The notes: a model not told the origin generated them from the sequence alone. A DNA stretch of 17,841 nucleotides from Kiritimatiellales bacterium (GCA_030630445.1 DAOVNC010000017.1:1-17841); one strand, 5' to 3'; positions 6,552-14,678 are shown, counted from the first letter of the stretch. Made by a program: numbers and translations.

Positions 6552-6664
6552 GTTATCAGTTAATCGTTATTTGTTATTAGGGGAATAGCTGGGGCGGGAA
6601 TATCCGAACAACCCATAACTGATAACCACTAACCGATAACTGTTAACCGATAACCAATAACTGG
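6552..6664. repeat. Two opposed arrays of 7-nt repeats upstream of purM
   Basis: Four GTTANNN units start at 6552, 6559, 6566 and 6573. After a 36-nt spacer, seven TAACNNN units start at 6616, 6623, 6630, 6637, 6644, 6651 and 6658 in strict 7-nt register (TAACTGA, TAACCAC, TAACCGA, TAACTGT, TAACCGA, TAACCAA, TAACTGG). GTTA is the reverse complement of TAAC, so the arrays face each other and the RNA could fold into a long imperfect stem. The last unit touches the weak GGA ribosome site of purM, 9 nt before its ATG. Confidence 0.8.
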
Positions 6665-6673
6665 AACTGTACA

Positions 6674-7708
6674 ATGGCCAAAAAGAAAAAATCAGCCTAC
6701 GCCGAAGCGGGTGTGGATATTGATGTAATGATGAACTCGCTCAAGCGGATCGGAAAAAAAGTAAAAGCCACCAACACCGCCGGTGTCGTTAGCGAGCTTG
6801 GCTCGTTCGGCGGCCTGTTCAAGTCGCCCGGCAAGGAAAGCCTGCTGGTGAGCAGCGTCGACGGAGTCGGCACCAAGCTCAAGGTCGCCAACATGGCCGG
6901 CAAACACAATACCGTCGGCCAGGATCTGGTCAACCACTGCGTGAACGACATCCTCGTACAGGGTGCACACCCCCTCTTCTTCCTCGACTATCTCGGAACG
7001 GCCTCGTTGTCGCCAAAAGTATTTGAAGACGTCGTCGGCGGCTTCTGCAAGGCCTGCAAGGAAAACGGTGCGGCACTGCTCGGCGGCGAAACCGCCGAAA
7101 TGCCGGGACTCTATCCGAAGGGCGAATACGACCTCGTCGGCACGATTGTCGGCACCGTTGAGCGCAAGAAACTCATTACCGGCAAGAAAATCAAGAAGGG
7201 CGACGTATTGATCGGCCTGCCTTCCACCGGCCTGCAAACCAACGGCTATTCGCTGGCGCGCAAGGTGATTTTCGAGACCGCCGGAAAAAAGCTGTCCGAC
7301 CTCGTACCCGGCACCAAGACCACCTTCGAGAAAGCCCTGCTCGCCATCCACAAAAGCTACCTGAACCCGGTACTTGCCCTGATGAAGAAAGTCGATGTAC
7401 ACGGCATGGCGCACATTACCGGTGGCGGGCTATACGACAACGTGCCGCGCGTCCTGCCCGGCAACGTCGATGCCGTATTCGACCGCTCCACCTGGAAGAC
7501 GCCCGCCATTTTCGAGTTTATCGAAGAAGCCGGCAAGGTGGATCATGAGGAAATGTACCGCGTGTTCAACATGGGCATCGGCTACGTTATCATGGTGGCC
7601 AAGAAGGATGTCGAACAGACACTGAAAATCCTCAAAGCCGAAAAACAGCGCGCCGTCATTGTCGGAGAAGTCGTTGCCGGCTCCGGAAAATCAGTATTGG
7701 TTAACTAA
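6674..7708 (+). CDS. purM: Phosphoribosylformylglycinamidine cyclo-ligase (AIR synthetase)
   Basis: 344 residues, the usual length of PurM (E. coli 345). It catalyses the ATP-dependent closure of formylglycinamidine ribonucleotide to aminoimidazole ribonucleotide, the fifth step of purine synthesis in the cytoplasm. Visible motifs in order: AYAEAGVDID at residues 8-17 (substrate/N-terminal loop), SSVDGVGTKLKVA (ATP-binding region, about 61-73), VNDILVQGAHPLFFLDYL (about 91-108), LLGGETAEMPG (about 135-145), GLPSTGLQTNGYSLAR (about 182-197), HITGGGLYDNVPRVLP and NMGIGYV. All conserved blocks look intact. The start follows an Ala/Lys-rich MAKKKKSAYAEAG with only a weak GGA as SD. The gene is isolated from other pur genes, flanked upstream by the 7-nt repeat arrays and downstream by its own terminator. 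Confidence 0.98.
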   Translation: MAKKKKSAYAEAGVDIDVMMNSLKRIGKKVKATNTAGVVSELGSFGGLFKSPGKESLLVSSVDGVGTKLKVANMAGKHNTVGQDLVNHCVNDILVQGAHPLFFLDYLGTASLSPKVFEDVVGGFCKACKENGAALLGGETAEMPGLYPKGEYDLVGTIVGTVERKKLITGKKIKKGDVLIGLPSTGLQTNGYSLARKVIFETAGKKLSDLVPGTKTTFEKALLAIHKSYLNPVLALMKKVDVHGMAHITGGGLYDNVPRVLPGNVDAVFDRSTWKTPAIFEFIEEAGKVDHEEMYRVFNMGIGYVIMVAKKDVEQTLKILKAEKQRAVIVGEVVAGSGKSVLVN

Positions 7709-7763
7709 CCCGACCGCAGGCAATTGAGCGCGCATAGCAATCAATTTTGCCTGCTCCCGCCCC

Positions 7764-7798
7764 AAAGACGTGTGCTTTTCAAGCCTCGTCTTTTTTTT
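7764..7798 (+). terminator. Intrinsic terminator of purM
   Basis: AAAGACG (7764-7770) pairs with CGTCTTT (7787-7793); an inner GCTT/AAGC helix (7774-7777 with 7781-7784) extends it, and the 3' side continues to an eight-T run ending at 7798. It lies about 55 nt after the purM stop and separates the housekeeping part from the accessory locus. Confidence 0.85.
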
Positions 7799-7879
7799 CC
7801 GGAGAGACTATCTGAAGCATTGTTGACCATCCATGAAACGGAAGTTTATCCTTGGGAAGTTGCGCAGGCAGGTTATACC

Positions 7880-7920
7880 CTTGGGCCATGGATTTTAAAA
7901 GCCAGCTTTCTTGGCCCAAG
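7880..7920. promoter_or_regulatory. 9-bp inverted repeat upstream of the sensor kinase
   Basis: CTTGGGCCA (7880-7888) and TGGCCCAAG (7912-7920) form a perfect 9-bp dyad with a 23-nt spacer, 48 nt before the kinase ATG. It could be an operator or a 5'-UTR hairpin. A TTGACC at 7823-7828 is a possible -35 box but the matching -10 (TTTATC at 7845-7850, 16-nt gap) is weak. Confidence 0.4.
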
Positions 7921-7955
7921 CTTGCCCAGCGTCGGATGGAGCCGCATTTATATTT

Positions 7956-7962
7956 AGGAGGG
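7956..7962 (+). promoter_or_regulatory. Ribosome binding site that fixes the kinase start
   Basis: AGGAGGG ends 5 nt before ATG 7968, directly ahead of a signal peptide. This decides against a longer in-frame reading that starts at 7911. Confidence 0.8.
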
Positions 7963-7967
7963 ATAGG

Positions 7968-10694
7968 ATGAAGGCTACGGCGGGCGCAATACTTGTAACC
8001 GTTGGAGGCATGCTTGCCGGCGGTGCTCGGGCGGAAGAAGTTTCGCTCACTATGCCCAACCCGCTAACGACGACGTTTACGGTGGGCAGCGGCGACTATT
8101 TGCAATCAGGACAGGCAAGCTGGACGCTGGACATCAACAGCGGCGGAGTGCTTGAAGTCAGCAAGCCGAGATGGGAAACGGTCTTCCAGCAGGATGTTGC
8201 GGGAACCTCTATGGTTAATATTGCCACCGGCGGAACCATCTCCTTCACCAATACGACAGGAAGGGGCAGACGCTTTTTCGTGGGCAATGCCGCCGGGGGA
8301 GCAGCAGTCGGCATTATCAACCTGAAGGGTGGAACCATCCTTGGCGAAAGGCTTGCCGAATTCTCGTTGGGCCGCGATGGAGCCGAAGGCTACCTAAACA
8401 TTAGCGGTGGTGCAGCAACGGTTGGCTCCCTGGTCATGGGAACAGGGGGAACCGGCGGAGGAACGGCCAAAATCGATTTCACTGCCGGTAGCACCGGAAC
8501 CCTCTCTGTCGTCGGCAAGGACGTCGCCTTTTTCGAGAGGCTCTTTATCTCCGGTCAACTAACCCATAACGGGATTAGTTCCGGGAATTTTACCAACCAT
8601 TTCCACACGGATGGATATTCGGTGGCCTTGCTGGGCGTCACGCTTCCCGAGCCGCCGCTACTGCCGTCGCCTCCCCTGATTGATCCTCGTTTTCCCGCAG
8701 AATGGCATGCCCGTCAGGCTATCCCATGCGAGGAATGGGCACGCTGGCCGCGGACACGGTTACGGCAGCTGGAGGCGGAGCGGAGCCGCTTGCTCGCAGC
8801 AATCTCCGTATTGCCTCAGCATGATCCAATATTCCTTTCCAACCACCTTGGCTATCATTCCATGTTCGAAGAACCCGGTTCCGACGGTTCGTTGCCGCCG
8901 CACCAGATTGTCTTCAAGTGGGAATTTCCCTCCCGACTCGATTCAATCGCCTTGGTTCCGGCCTTCAACCCGAAGGAGTTCGGAGCCTATGCCTTCCCGA
9001 AACGTTTCAAAATCGAGGTGTGGGATGTCTACATGGCCGCGTTTGAAACTGTCGTGAACTGGATGGATGAGGACTTTCCGGATCCCGGCCCTTATCCGGT
9101 TTTGGGGGGGGGGATCGACCGAGGCGTGAGCCAGGTTCGTATTACGGTTCCGCAGGTGGCAAGGGAATCAGGCGTGGCGTATTATGCGCTCGGCGAAATC
9201 TATCTGTTCCGCCAAACCGCAGCTGGTGGGGTCGCCGACAATATGGCCATATGGGGCCGCTCCATCGATGTAGAGGTATCCGATTCGTTTTCGATGCCAC
9301 CACTATGGGATGCCCAGTACCTGAACGACAGTATTGTGTCGTTGGGGTTTCCCTTGAGCGATGAAACAGTTGAGGTTGCAGACCTAATGGTCACCTACGA
9401 CGACGAAGCACAGTTTTCGGATAACGTGCAACTCACGTTGGATCTGGGCCGTGTGCAGGATATCGGGCGCATCGATTTCTGGCCGGCGGCGGCACCGTAT
9501 CTGCTGGCACTTCCGGCGTTTGGTTTCCCGGAAAAGATTACGGTGGAGATGTCGGCGAATCCGGACTTCAAACCGGTCAAGGTCGTCAAGGCCAACAATG
9601 CCAGCAGGCGGATGCATCGCGAGAACCTGCTTTCCATCATCGGCGAAGGATACGACGCACAATACATTCGCGTTACCATGGAAGGGTTGAGCGAATATAA
9701 GGGGAAACGGATTTTGGGGCTGGGGGAAATTTCGGTTTCCGAGTATGGAGAAGTCCTATCGGCCAACTGCAAGATCACGGCGCAGGGGATTCCCGAGGAA
9801 TATCTGGATCAATTGCCACGGCTGGTCGATGGATACAGCTGGCAGCGGCGGATTTTGCCGCAGGGCGAATGGATCAAGGGTCTGGCCAAGCGCCGACCGC
9901 TGGATCGGCGCCTAGTCGTGGTGGAGCAGAAGCTGGAGCAGGCCCGGATCGAGTGGCAACGCATCAAGCAACGCTCCGGCATTTGGGCTGGAGTCATTAT
10001 TGTTATGGGGCTAGTCGGAGGATTGGTGGCGCAGCGGCAGATGCGCAAGCGGGGAATGAATAAACTAAAGTGGCGTATTACCCGTGACCTTCACGATGAA
10101 GTCGGCAGCAGCCTAGGCAGTATTTCGCTAACGGCCGAACAGCTGAAGCATGCCGAAGTGAATATGGAAGTTAAGGAGGAGCTTTGCGATCTGTCCCTGC
10201 TGGCCCGCGAGGCATGGGCTTCCTTGCGTGAAGTCGTTTGGGTCATTGACGAGAGTACGATCCGCTTGCCCATGCTGATCCAAAAACTGGTCGAACGGGC
10301 TGAGCGGGTGCTGGGCGAGGTGGAAATTTTTGTAGAAATCTCGGAAGATTGTCCAGATTGCGTTGTGTCGTTGCCGTTTAAACGGCATTTGATTATGTTC
10401 TTCAAGGAAGTGGTGCATAATTGCGCCCGCCACTCACAGGCAACCAAGGTTTGGATTGATTTTTCATGGGTTGACCATCATCTTCAGCTATCCGTCCGCG
10501 ACAATGGATGTGGTTTTGATTCATCGATGTCCACGGCTGGTTGGGGACTGGGCAGCATGAAGGGTCGCGCAAAAGAAATGGGGGGTACAATGCAGGTGAC
10601 GTCACGGATTGGACAAGGAACCACCATTGTACTGAAAATTCCCCTGGCTAGCTTGTCGGGAGAACCAAGCAACGGCTATACAACTTCGAACTAA
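7968..10694 (+). CDS. Exported-domain sensor histidine kinase (beta-repeat module, two discoidin-like regions, TM, HisKA_3/HATPase)
   Basis: 908 residues. Layout: signal peptide 1-22 (cleavage ARA/EE); Gly/Thr-rich beta-repeat module about 23-225, shared with the exported proteins encoded downstream; an LPEP plus proline linker at 226-236; two regions that look like discoidin/galactose-binding beta-sandwiches (about 275-430 and 470-600; the second contains LTLDLGRVQDIGRIDFWP); a charged helix; one membrane helix about 672-692; then a cytoplasmic kinase. The H-box RDLHDEVGSSLGSISL has the likely phosphorylated His709 (HisKA_3, NarL-class partner). The ATPase has Asn818 (HNCARHS), Asp845 in DNGCGFD, and GWGLGS 858-863. 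The response regulator starts one base after the stop. A run of ten G (9104-9113, residues 379-382) lies in the first discoidin-like region. Likely role: sensing an extracellular polysaccharide (inference). Kinase class is secure, ligand unknown. Confidence 0.9.
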   Translation: MKATAGAILVTVGGMLAGGARAEEVSLTMPNPLTTTFTVGSGDYLQSGQASWTLDINSGGVLEVSKPRWETVFQQDVAGTSMVNIATGGTISFTNTTGRGRRFFVGNAAGGAAVGIINLKGGTILGERLAEFSLGRDGAEGYLNISGGAATVGSLVMGTGGTGGGTAKIDFTAGSTGTLSVVGKDVAFFERLFISGQLTHNGISSGNFTNHFHTDGYSVALLGVTLPEPPLLPSPPLIDPRFPAEWHARQAIPCEEWARWPRTRLRQLEAERSRLLAAISVLPQHDPIFLSNHLGYHSMFEEPGSDGSLPPHQIVFKWEFPSRLDSIALVPAFNPKEFGAYAFPKRFKIEVWDVYMAAFETVVNWMDEDFPDPGPYPVLGGGIDRGVSQVRITVPQVARESGVAYYALGEIYLFRQTAAGGVADNMAIWGRSIDVEVSDSFSMPPLWDAQYLNDSIVSLGFPLSDETVEVADLMVTYDDEAQFSDNVQLTLDLGRVQDIGRIDFWPAAAPYLLALPAFGFPEKITVEMSANPDFKPVKVVKANNASRRMHRENLLSIIGEGYDAQYIRVTMEGLSEYKGKRILGLGEISVSEYGEVLSANCKITAQGIPEEYLDQLPRLVDGYSWQRRILPQGEWIKGLAKRRPLDRRLVVVEQKLEQARIEWQRIKQRSGIWAGVIIVMGLVGGLVAQRQMRKRGMNKLKWRITRDLHDEVGSSLGSISLTAEQLKHAEVNMEVKEELCDLSLLAREAWASLREVVWVIDESTIRLPMLIQKLVERAERVLGEVEIFVEISEDCPDCVVSLPFKRHLIMFFKEVVHNCARHSQATKVWIDFSWVDHHLQLSVRDNGCGFDSSMSTAGWGLGSMKGRAKEMGGTMQVTSRIGQGTTIVLKIPLASLSGEPSNGYTTSN

Positions 10695-10695
10695 G

Positions 10696-11331
10696 ATGAT
10701 ACCGATCAACATATGGGTAGTGGAAGACGATCCGGGCTATCGCCGCATATTGGAGCGATTGCTTAATCGCGAGGAGCATATTACCTGCAGTCGCGTTTTT
10801 CCGTCCTGCACCGAGCTTTTCGAGGCCATTGAAACGGAACTGCATCCGGATCTGCTGCTGATGGACCTCGGCCTCCCAGGCATGGGAGGCATGGAAGGCA
10901 TCCAGAAGCTGGCCGGGCTGGCGCCGGATTTGGCCGTGGTTGTATTGACGGTTTTCGCGGACAAGGCAAAGGTGATGGAATCCTTGGATGCCGGGGCGGC
11001 GGGCTACCTATTGAAGTCGGCCATGCCGCAGGAAATCGTCCGGGGGTTGCAAGAGGTTTTTTTGGGCGGAGCAGCGTTAAGTCCCTCCGTGGCAAAAATG
11101 GTGCTCGAAGAGGTTCGTAAGCCCAAGCCCTCCGAGCAATTCGATTTATCGGCGCGCGAGATTGAAGTGCTGGAACTGCTGGCACAGGGCCTTTCGACCC
11201 AGCAAATCGCCGACAAGCTTGAGATCAGCTACCGCACCGGCGCATTCCACCTCAAGAATATCTACGCTAAACTAGAGGTTCAGTCCCAATCGGGCGCAGT
11301 GGCTAAGGCGTTACGTTCTGGAATCCTCTAA
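10696..11331 (+). CDS. Two-component response regulator, NarL/LuxR type
   Basis: 211 residues. The receiver domain (about 4-120) has the acidic pocket Glu10-Asp11-Asp12, the phosphoacceptor Asp57 in LLLMDLGLPGMGG, switch Thr85 in VVVLTVF and Lys107 in GYLLKSA. The LuxR-type helix-turn-helix output (about 150-209) contains LSAREIEVLELLAQGLSTQQ and HLKNIYAKLEV. The ATG follows the kinase stop by a single base (TAAGATG) and has no nearby SD, so translation is probably coupled to the kinase. The two surely form one phosphorelay pair. Targets are likely the exported proteins and glycoside hydrolase encoded just downstream, since they share the kinase's sensory module, but this is inference. Confidence 0.95.
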   Translation: MIPINIWVVEDDPGYRRILERLLNREEHITCSRVFPSCTELFEAIETELHPDLLLMDLGLPGMGGMEGIQKLAGLAPDLAVVVLTVFADKAKVMESLDAGAAGYLLKSAMPQEIVRGLQEVFLGGAALSPSVAKMVLEEVRKPKPSEQFDLSAREIEVLELLAQGLSTQQIADKLEISYRTGAFHLKNIYAKLEVQSQSGAVAKALRSGIL

Positions 11332-11498
11332 AGCCGGTGTTGCCCCCGAGTCACGCAGTAGCGCCGGGCGCTGCTCCATCTGTCCCAGACATTTTTAAAG
11401 CCCATCTATGATGGACCAATCGCTTGGGCACTTGCCCGGTGCCTAATCTTCCTCGGCTTCCGGGTCTCGATGTCTTCGACCGTTTCTACCTATCAATT

Positions 11499-11527
11499 TT
11501 GACAGTAGAATCTGCGGCTTGTACTTT
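11499..11527 (+). promoter_or_regulatory. Candidate sigma70-type promoter
   Basis: A perfect -35 TTGACA at 11499-11504 is followed after 17 nt by TACTTT (11522-11527), a weak -10 with 3 of 6 consensus positions. It lies about 94 nt upstream of the Ig-domain protein start, giving a leader of roughly 85-90 nt. Confidence 0.4.
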
Positions 11528-11608
11528 GATACATTCTCCTTTCAATCGCAAAACCTCCAGGGAGGAGGGGCTTCAATTGCGGGCAGTATTCGCAGATGCG
11601 TAAATAAA

Positions 11609-11613
11609 AGGAG
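11609..11613 (+). promoter_or_regulatory. Ribosome binding site of the Ig-domain protein
   Basis: AGGAG 7 nt before ATG 11621, which is followed at once by a clear signal peptide. It favours this start over an in-frame upstream reading beginning at 11519. Confidence 0.75.
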
Positions 11614-11620
11614 AGAAATC

Positions 11621-13711
11621 ATGAACAAGAAGTTAGGTTATGCAGTTATTCTTGCTGTGGCACTTGTTGCTGGCGGCGCACGAGCGGCAGAAGTGTCGCA
11701 AACCATACCCAATCCGCTTACAACCACCTATACGGTCGGTAGCGGCGATTGGTTGCAACCCAACCATGCCAGCTGGACGCTCGATATCAACAGCGGCGGA
11801 AACCTGGATATCGCAAACCCTACTTGGGAGACTGCTCTCCAGCAAAATGCTGCGGGAACCTCCACGGTAAACATCGCCGCTGGCGGAGCCATGACCTTCA
11901 CCAATGCGGTCGGAAACGCAGCGCGCTTCTTTATCGGCAACCGTCCGGACGCGGTCGCCTATGTCAATGTAAACGGTGGAACGTTTAACGGCATCGGTCT
12001 GACTGATATCGCCATTGGCCGCGAGGGTGCAACCGGCTATCTCAACATTAGCGCAGGAACGGTCATCCTGGGTAGCCAACCCGTACTGGGGTCCGATTTT
12101 GGCGGCACCACGGGCACCGGAATCATCAACTTCACCACGGATAGTACCGGCACCCTTACGATTACGGGTGTGGACCAAGCCTACTACGAAGGGATCTTCA
12201 CCGATGGAACCCTGACCCGTGGCGGAACGACCTACGGCACCTTCGCTGAAAACTTTACGGTGGTTGGCTCCGAGCTGACGGCGATTGCGGGCGATATCCC
12301 CGCCCTGCCGCCATACTGGAAAGAAGATCCCGTCTCGACAGGTTCCGGCATTACTGGCCGCGCCTACGCCGACACGTTGGCTGGCAAAGCCGCCGATCAC
12401 AATGGCGACACCATCACATTCAGCAAAGCCAGCGGCCCGGCATGGCTAGTCGTTGCGGGCGATGGCTCCCTGTCCGGTAGTCCCACGGTTTCCGGCACGA
12501 ATACGTTTACCGTCACGGCGACCGACATCGACGGCGCTACCAATGCGACTCTGAATATCTTTGTCACCGACCCCTCCGCCCCTATATGGAATTCGGATCC
12601 CGTCGCCGGTGCTGCGGCTGTTGCCGATTTTTCCTATACCGGCACCTTGGCTGGTCAAGTAACCGATCCTGAAGGCGATGCAATCACTTTCAGCAAAGAA
12701 GCCGGCGGGCCGGCGTGGCTGCTGGTGTCCACCAATGGCGTCCTGTCGGGAACCCCGACCGGTACGGATCTTGGATTGAATACGTTCACTGTCACTGCAA
12801 CCGATGTCGATGGATCCACAAGCGCTGAACTGCAAATCCCAGTCGATGTGGGCGTTGGCGCCATCGGCTTCAACTTTACCGCGAACTGGGACAACACAAC
12901 CATTCAAGGGAAAGGAACCGTGGATGGTTTCGACCAATGGACCGACTCGGTGACGAACTCTGCCGGGACAGGCGCCTCACCGGCCAACAGCACGAATGCC
13001 AATGCCGTCACCACCCCGATCAATGCATCGATGGTTACCGTGGCATGGTCTTCGGCCAACCTGTGGAACGCGGGGGATGAAAGCAATCCGGAACAGGGCT
13101 TGTACAAGATGTATCTGGACGATGGCGGGGATGGACCGTCGGTCACTGTTTCCGGCCTGACTGCCTGGTTGGCCGATGTCGGCGCGACGGGCTACAAGAT
13201 TGACATCTACCGGAACACCGACAGTAGCAACTTCGCGGTATTGAGTATCTATGATGGAACGACAACCAGCGATCCTCTGCTGGAGACCATTGCCGCGGCG
13301 GCTGGTGTTGGGGACGGAAGCTATCCTACAGGAACTGGCGGCAGCGGAGCCCGCTCAAAACAGAGTGCGGTCGGTACGTTTACTGCCGACACCATCACCT
13401 TCCACTCTGCCAGAAACGGTGGAGATCGGGCCAGTATCTCCGGGTTTAAGATCACCGCCACCACAGCCGGCGGGCCGGCCGATGCCGTTACGGACCTTGT
13501 GATTTCCGCTCCGATTCTCGGCGGCACGGCGGTGGAACTTTCGTGGACCGGTGAAGAGTTGAAGCCCTACCGCGTGGAAACCAACTCCAACCTCATCATT
13601 AGCGAGGGTTGGAATACCTTCGAGGGCGGGCTGACTGGAAACGGTAGTTTGATGTCTGTCACCAATACGATTGGTCCGGATCAAACCTTCTATCGGGTGA
13701 TCTCGGAGTAA
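11621..13711 (+). CDS. Secreted multidomain protein: shared beta-repeat module, two Ig-like domains, conserved C-terminal modules
   Basis: 696 residues. Signal peptide 1-22 (MNKKLGYAVILAVALVAGG then ARA). Residues about 24-225 are the shared module, very close to the kinase module (PNPLTTTYTVGSGD, ASWTLDINSGG, DQAYYEG). Two Ig/cadherin-like repeats follow (about 228-318 and 320-408), each with a TITFSK or AITFSK strand, PAWL, LSGSP or LSGTP, and NTFTVTATD, as in putative-Ig (He_PIG) domains. Residues about 410-615 form a beta-rich region (VTVAWSSANLWNAGDESNPE, ISGFKITA) I cannot assign. Residues about 620-696 hold a TNSNL...W...FYRV tail seen again at the end of the GH95 protein. No PEP-CTERM, LPXTG or catalytic motif is visible. 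It may bind glycans or cells at the surface (inference). It is downstream of the two-component genes with its own promoter candidate. Confidence 0.85.
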   Translation: MNKKLGYAVILAVALVAGGARAAEVSQTIPNPLTTTYTVGSGDWLQPNHASWTLDINSGGNLDIANPTWETALQQNAAGTSTVNIAAGGAMTFTNAVGNAARFFIGNRPDAVAYVNVNGGTFNGIGLTDIAIGREGATGYLNISAGTVILGSQPVLGSDFGGTTGTGIINFTTDSTGTLTITGVDQAYYEGIFTDGTLTRGGTTYGTFAENFTVVGSELTAIAGDIPALPPYWKEDPVSTGSGITGRAYADTLAGKAADHNGDTITFSKASGPAWLVVAGDGSLSGSPTVSGTNTFTVTATDIDGATNATLNIFVTDPSAPIWNSDPVAGAAAVADFSYTGTLAGQVTDPEGDAITFSKEAGGPAWLLVSTNGVLSGTPTGTDLGLNTFTVTATDVDGSTSAELQIPVDVGVGAIGFNFTANWDNTTIQGKGTVDGFDQWTDSVTNSAGTGASPANSTNANAVTTPINASMVTVAWSSANLWNAGDESNPEQGLYKMYLDDGGDGPSVTVSGLTAWLADVGATGYKIDIYRNTDSSNFAVLSIYDGTTTSDPLLETIAAAAGVGDGSYPTGTGGSGARSKQSAVGTFTADTITFHSARNGGDRASISGFKITATTAGGPADAVTDLVISAPILGGTAVELSWTGEELKPYRVETNSNLIISEGWNTFEGGLTGNGSLMSVTNTIGPDQTFYRVISE

Positions 13712-13727
13712 ATGGAAGGAAGAGGCC

Positions 13728-13748
13728 AAGCCCGGCATGGCTGGGCTT
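13728..13748 (+). terminator. Hairpin after the Ig-domain protein gene, weak terminator
   Basis: AAGCCCGG (13728-13735) pairs with CTGGGCTT (13741-13748) over a CATGG loop, 16 nt after the stop. No T-run follows, so it may be a partial terminator or an mRNA-stabilising structure between this gene and the PEP-CTERM gene. Confidence 0.4.
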
Positions 13749-13777
13749 AAACCTTAAAATAAAATGCAAAACTTTTG

Positions 13778-13796
13778 ATGCTGGGTGATCCAGCAT
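13778..13796 (+). promoter_or_regulatory. Perfect hairpin just upstream of the PEP-CTERM gene ribosome site
   Basis: ATGCTGG (13778-13784), loop GTGAT, CCAGCAT (13790-13796). It stands 8 nt before the AGGAG at 13805-13809, so it could influence translation start or stabilise a processed 5' end. Confidence 0.45.
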
Positions 13797-13815
13797 TCAT
13801 AAACAGGAGATACAC

Positions 13816-14613
13816 ATGAAGATGAAGTTAATAACCGCCCTGATGGTCTTGGGCGCAATAGGGGTTCAGGCGGATAGCTTTATCGGCCCAGGAACTGACT
13901 GGGCCGTTGACGCTAACTGGGCGAGCGGAACTGCCCCTGGCGCATCGCTGGCGGGATTGTATGTCGAGAACGGCGCTACCGTAAATTATACCGCAGCTCA
14001 AGGTACTACCACGGAAACGTCGGATGTGAACATCGGAAGGCACTCGGGAGGCACTCCTGGTGATGGAATCCTGAACATGCTGGGTGGCACCATCCTTGTG
14101 AACAACTCCTGGGGTGTTATCGTTGGCCAACTTAAAACAGGTGTTCTGACCATTGATGGTGGCGGCAGCTTTATCCAGCAAAACGATAAAGACTTCCGCA
14201 TTGGAAATGAAGCCGCCGGTAACGGAACCGTCAATCTGATTGATGGCACCTTCACGGTTGCCACAGTCAATGGCGATTTCCAAATTGGACGAAATAACGC
14301 CCAGGGTCTTCTGGATATTTCCGGCGGAACCGCGACCTTTGCCAGTGCTCCGACCATGGGGGCTAACGGAACGATTAATTTCTCGTCTGACAGCACGGGA
14401 TCTCTGACCATTACCGGAACCGACCAGACTTATTATGAAGGTCTTTACACAGCAGGTGACCTCACCCGTGGCGGCACCCAGATCGGTACCTTCGCTAGTG
14501 ATTTCAGCGTAACTGGATCCACGCTTACCGCGATTCCGGAACCGGCGACCCTCAGTATGGTTGCCGCATTTGGCGGTGCGGTGCTCTTTATCCGCCGCAA
14601 GCTGATGATCTAA
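13816..14613 (+). CDS. Small exported PEP-CTERM protein with beta-repeat module
   Basis: 265 residues; AGGAG 6 nt before the ATG. Signal peptide 1-19 (cleavage VQA/DS). The body is Gly/Thr/Asn-rich with recurring strands of the type G-L-N-GGT...IG (for example LNMLGGT, LTIDGGG, VNLIDGT, LDISGGT), which suggests a beta-solenoid. About residues 140-235 match the second half of the module shared by the kinase, Ig-domain and GH95 proteins (STGSLTITGTDQTYYEG, LTRGGTQIGTF). It ends with a classical PEP-CTERM sorting signal: IPEP at 240-243, a hydrophobic helix, and RRK. Such tags are processed by an exosortase, encoded elsewhere. It lies 104 nt after the Ig-domain gene and before a strong terminator. 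Likely a surface or matrix protein; function unknown. Confidence 0.88.
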   Translation: MKMKLITALMVLGAIGVQADSFIGPGTDWAVDANWASGTAPGASLAGLYVENGATVNYTAAQGTTTETSDVNIGRHSGGTPGDGILNMLGGTILVNNSWGVIVGQLKTGVLTIDGGGSFIQQNDKDFRIGNEAAGNGTVNLIDGTFTVATVNGDFQIGRNNAQGLLDISGGTATFASAPTMGANGTINFSSDSTGSLTITGTDQTYYEGLYTAGDLTRGGTQIGTFASDFSVTGSTLTAIPEPATLSMVAAFGGAVLFIRRKLMI

Positions 14614-14643
14614 TCCAAAGTCTGGAATAGATCGAGGCAATAC

Positions 14644-14678
14644 GGGAAGATCGGACTTCGGTCCGGTCTTCCCTTTTT
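14644..14678 (+). terminator. Intrinsic terminator with UUCG loop after the PEP-CTERM gene
   Basis: A 13-bp stem GGGAAGATCGGAC (14644-14656) and GTCCGGTCTTCCC (14661-14673) with one G-U pair closes on the very stable loop TTCG (14657-14660) and is followed by TTTTT. Confidence 0.93.

Larger units (their letters stand above)
11332..11620. other. 289-nt gap before the Ig-domain protein: hairpins and promoter
   Basis: No gene is seen. A GC-rich hairpin AGCGC/GCGCT (11360-11364 with 11368-11372) lies about 30 nt after the regulator stop, without a directly following T-run. At 11426-11443 two exclusive hairpins are possible, GGGC-ACTT-GCCC or GGCAC-loop-GTGCC. A promoter candidate follows at 11499, then a long leader of about 90 nt. 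Confidence 0.5.

Noticed and set aside
6616..6664. CRISPR-like array upstream of purM
   Set aside because: Units are 7 nt with no spacers of normal length; it is a short tandem repeat, not a CRISPR.
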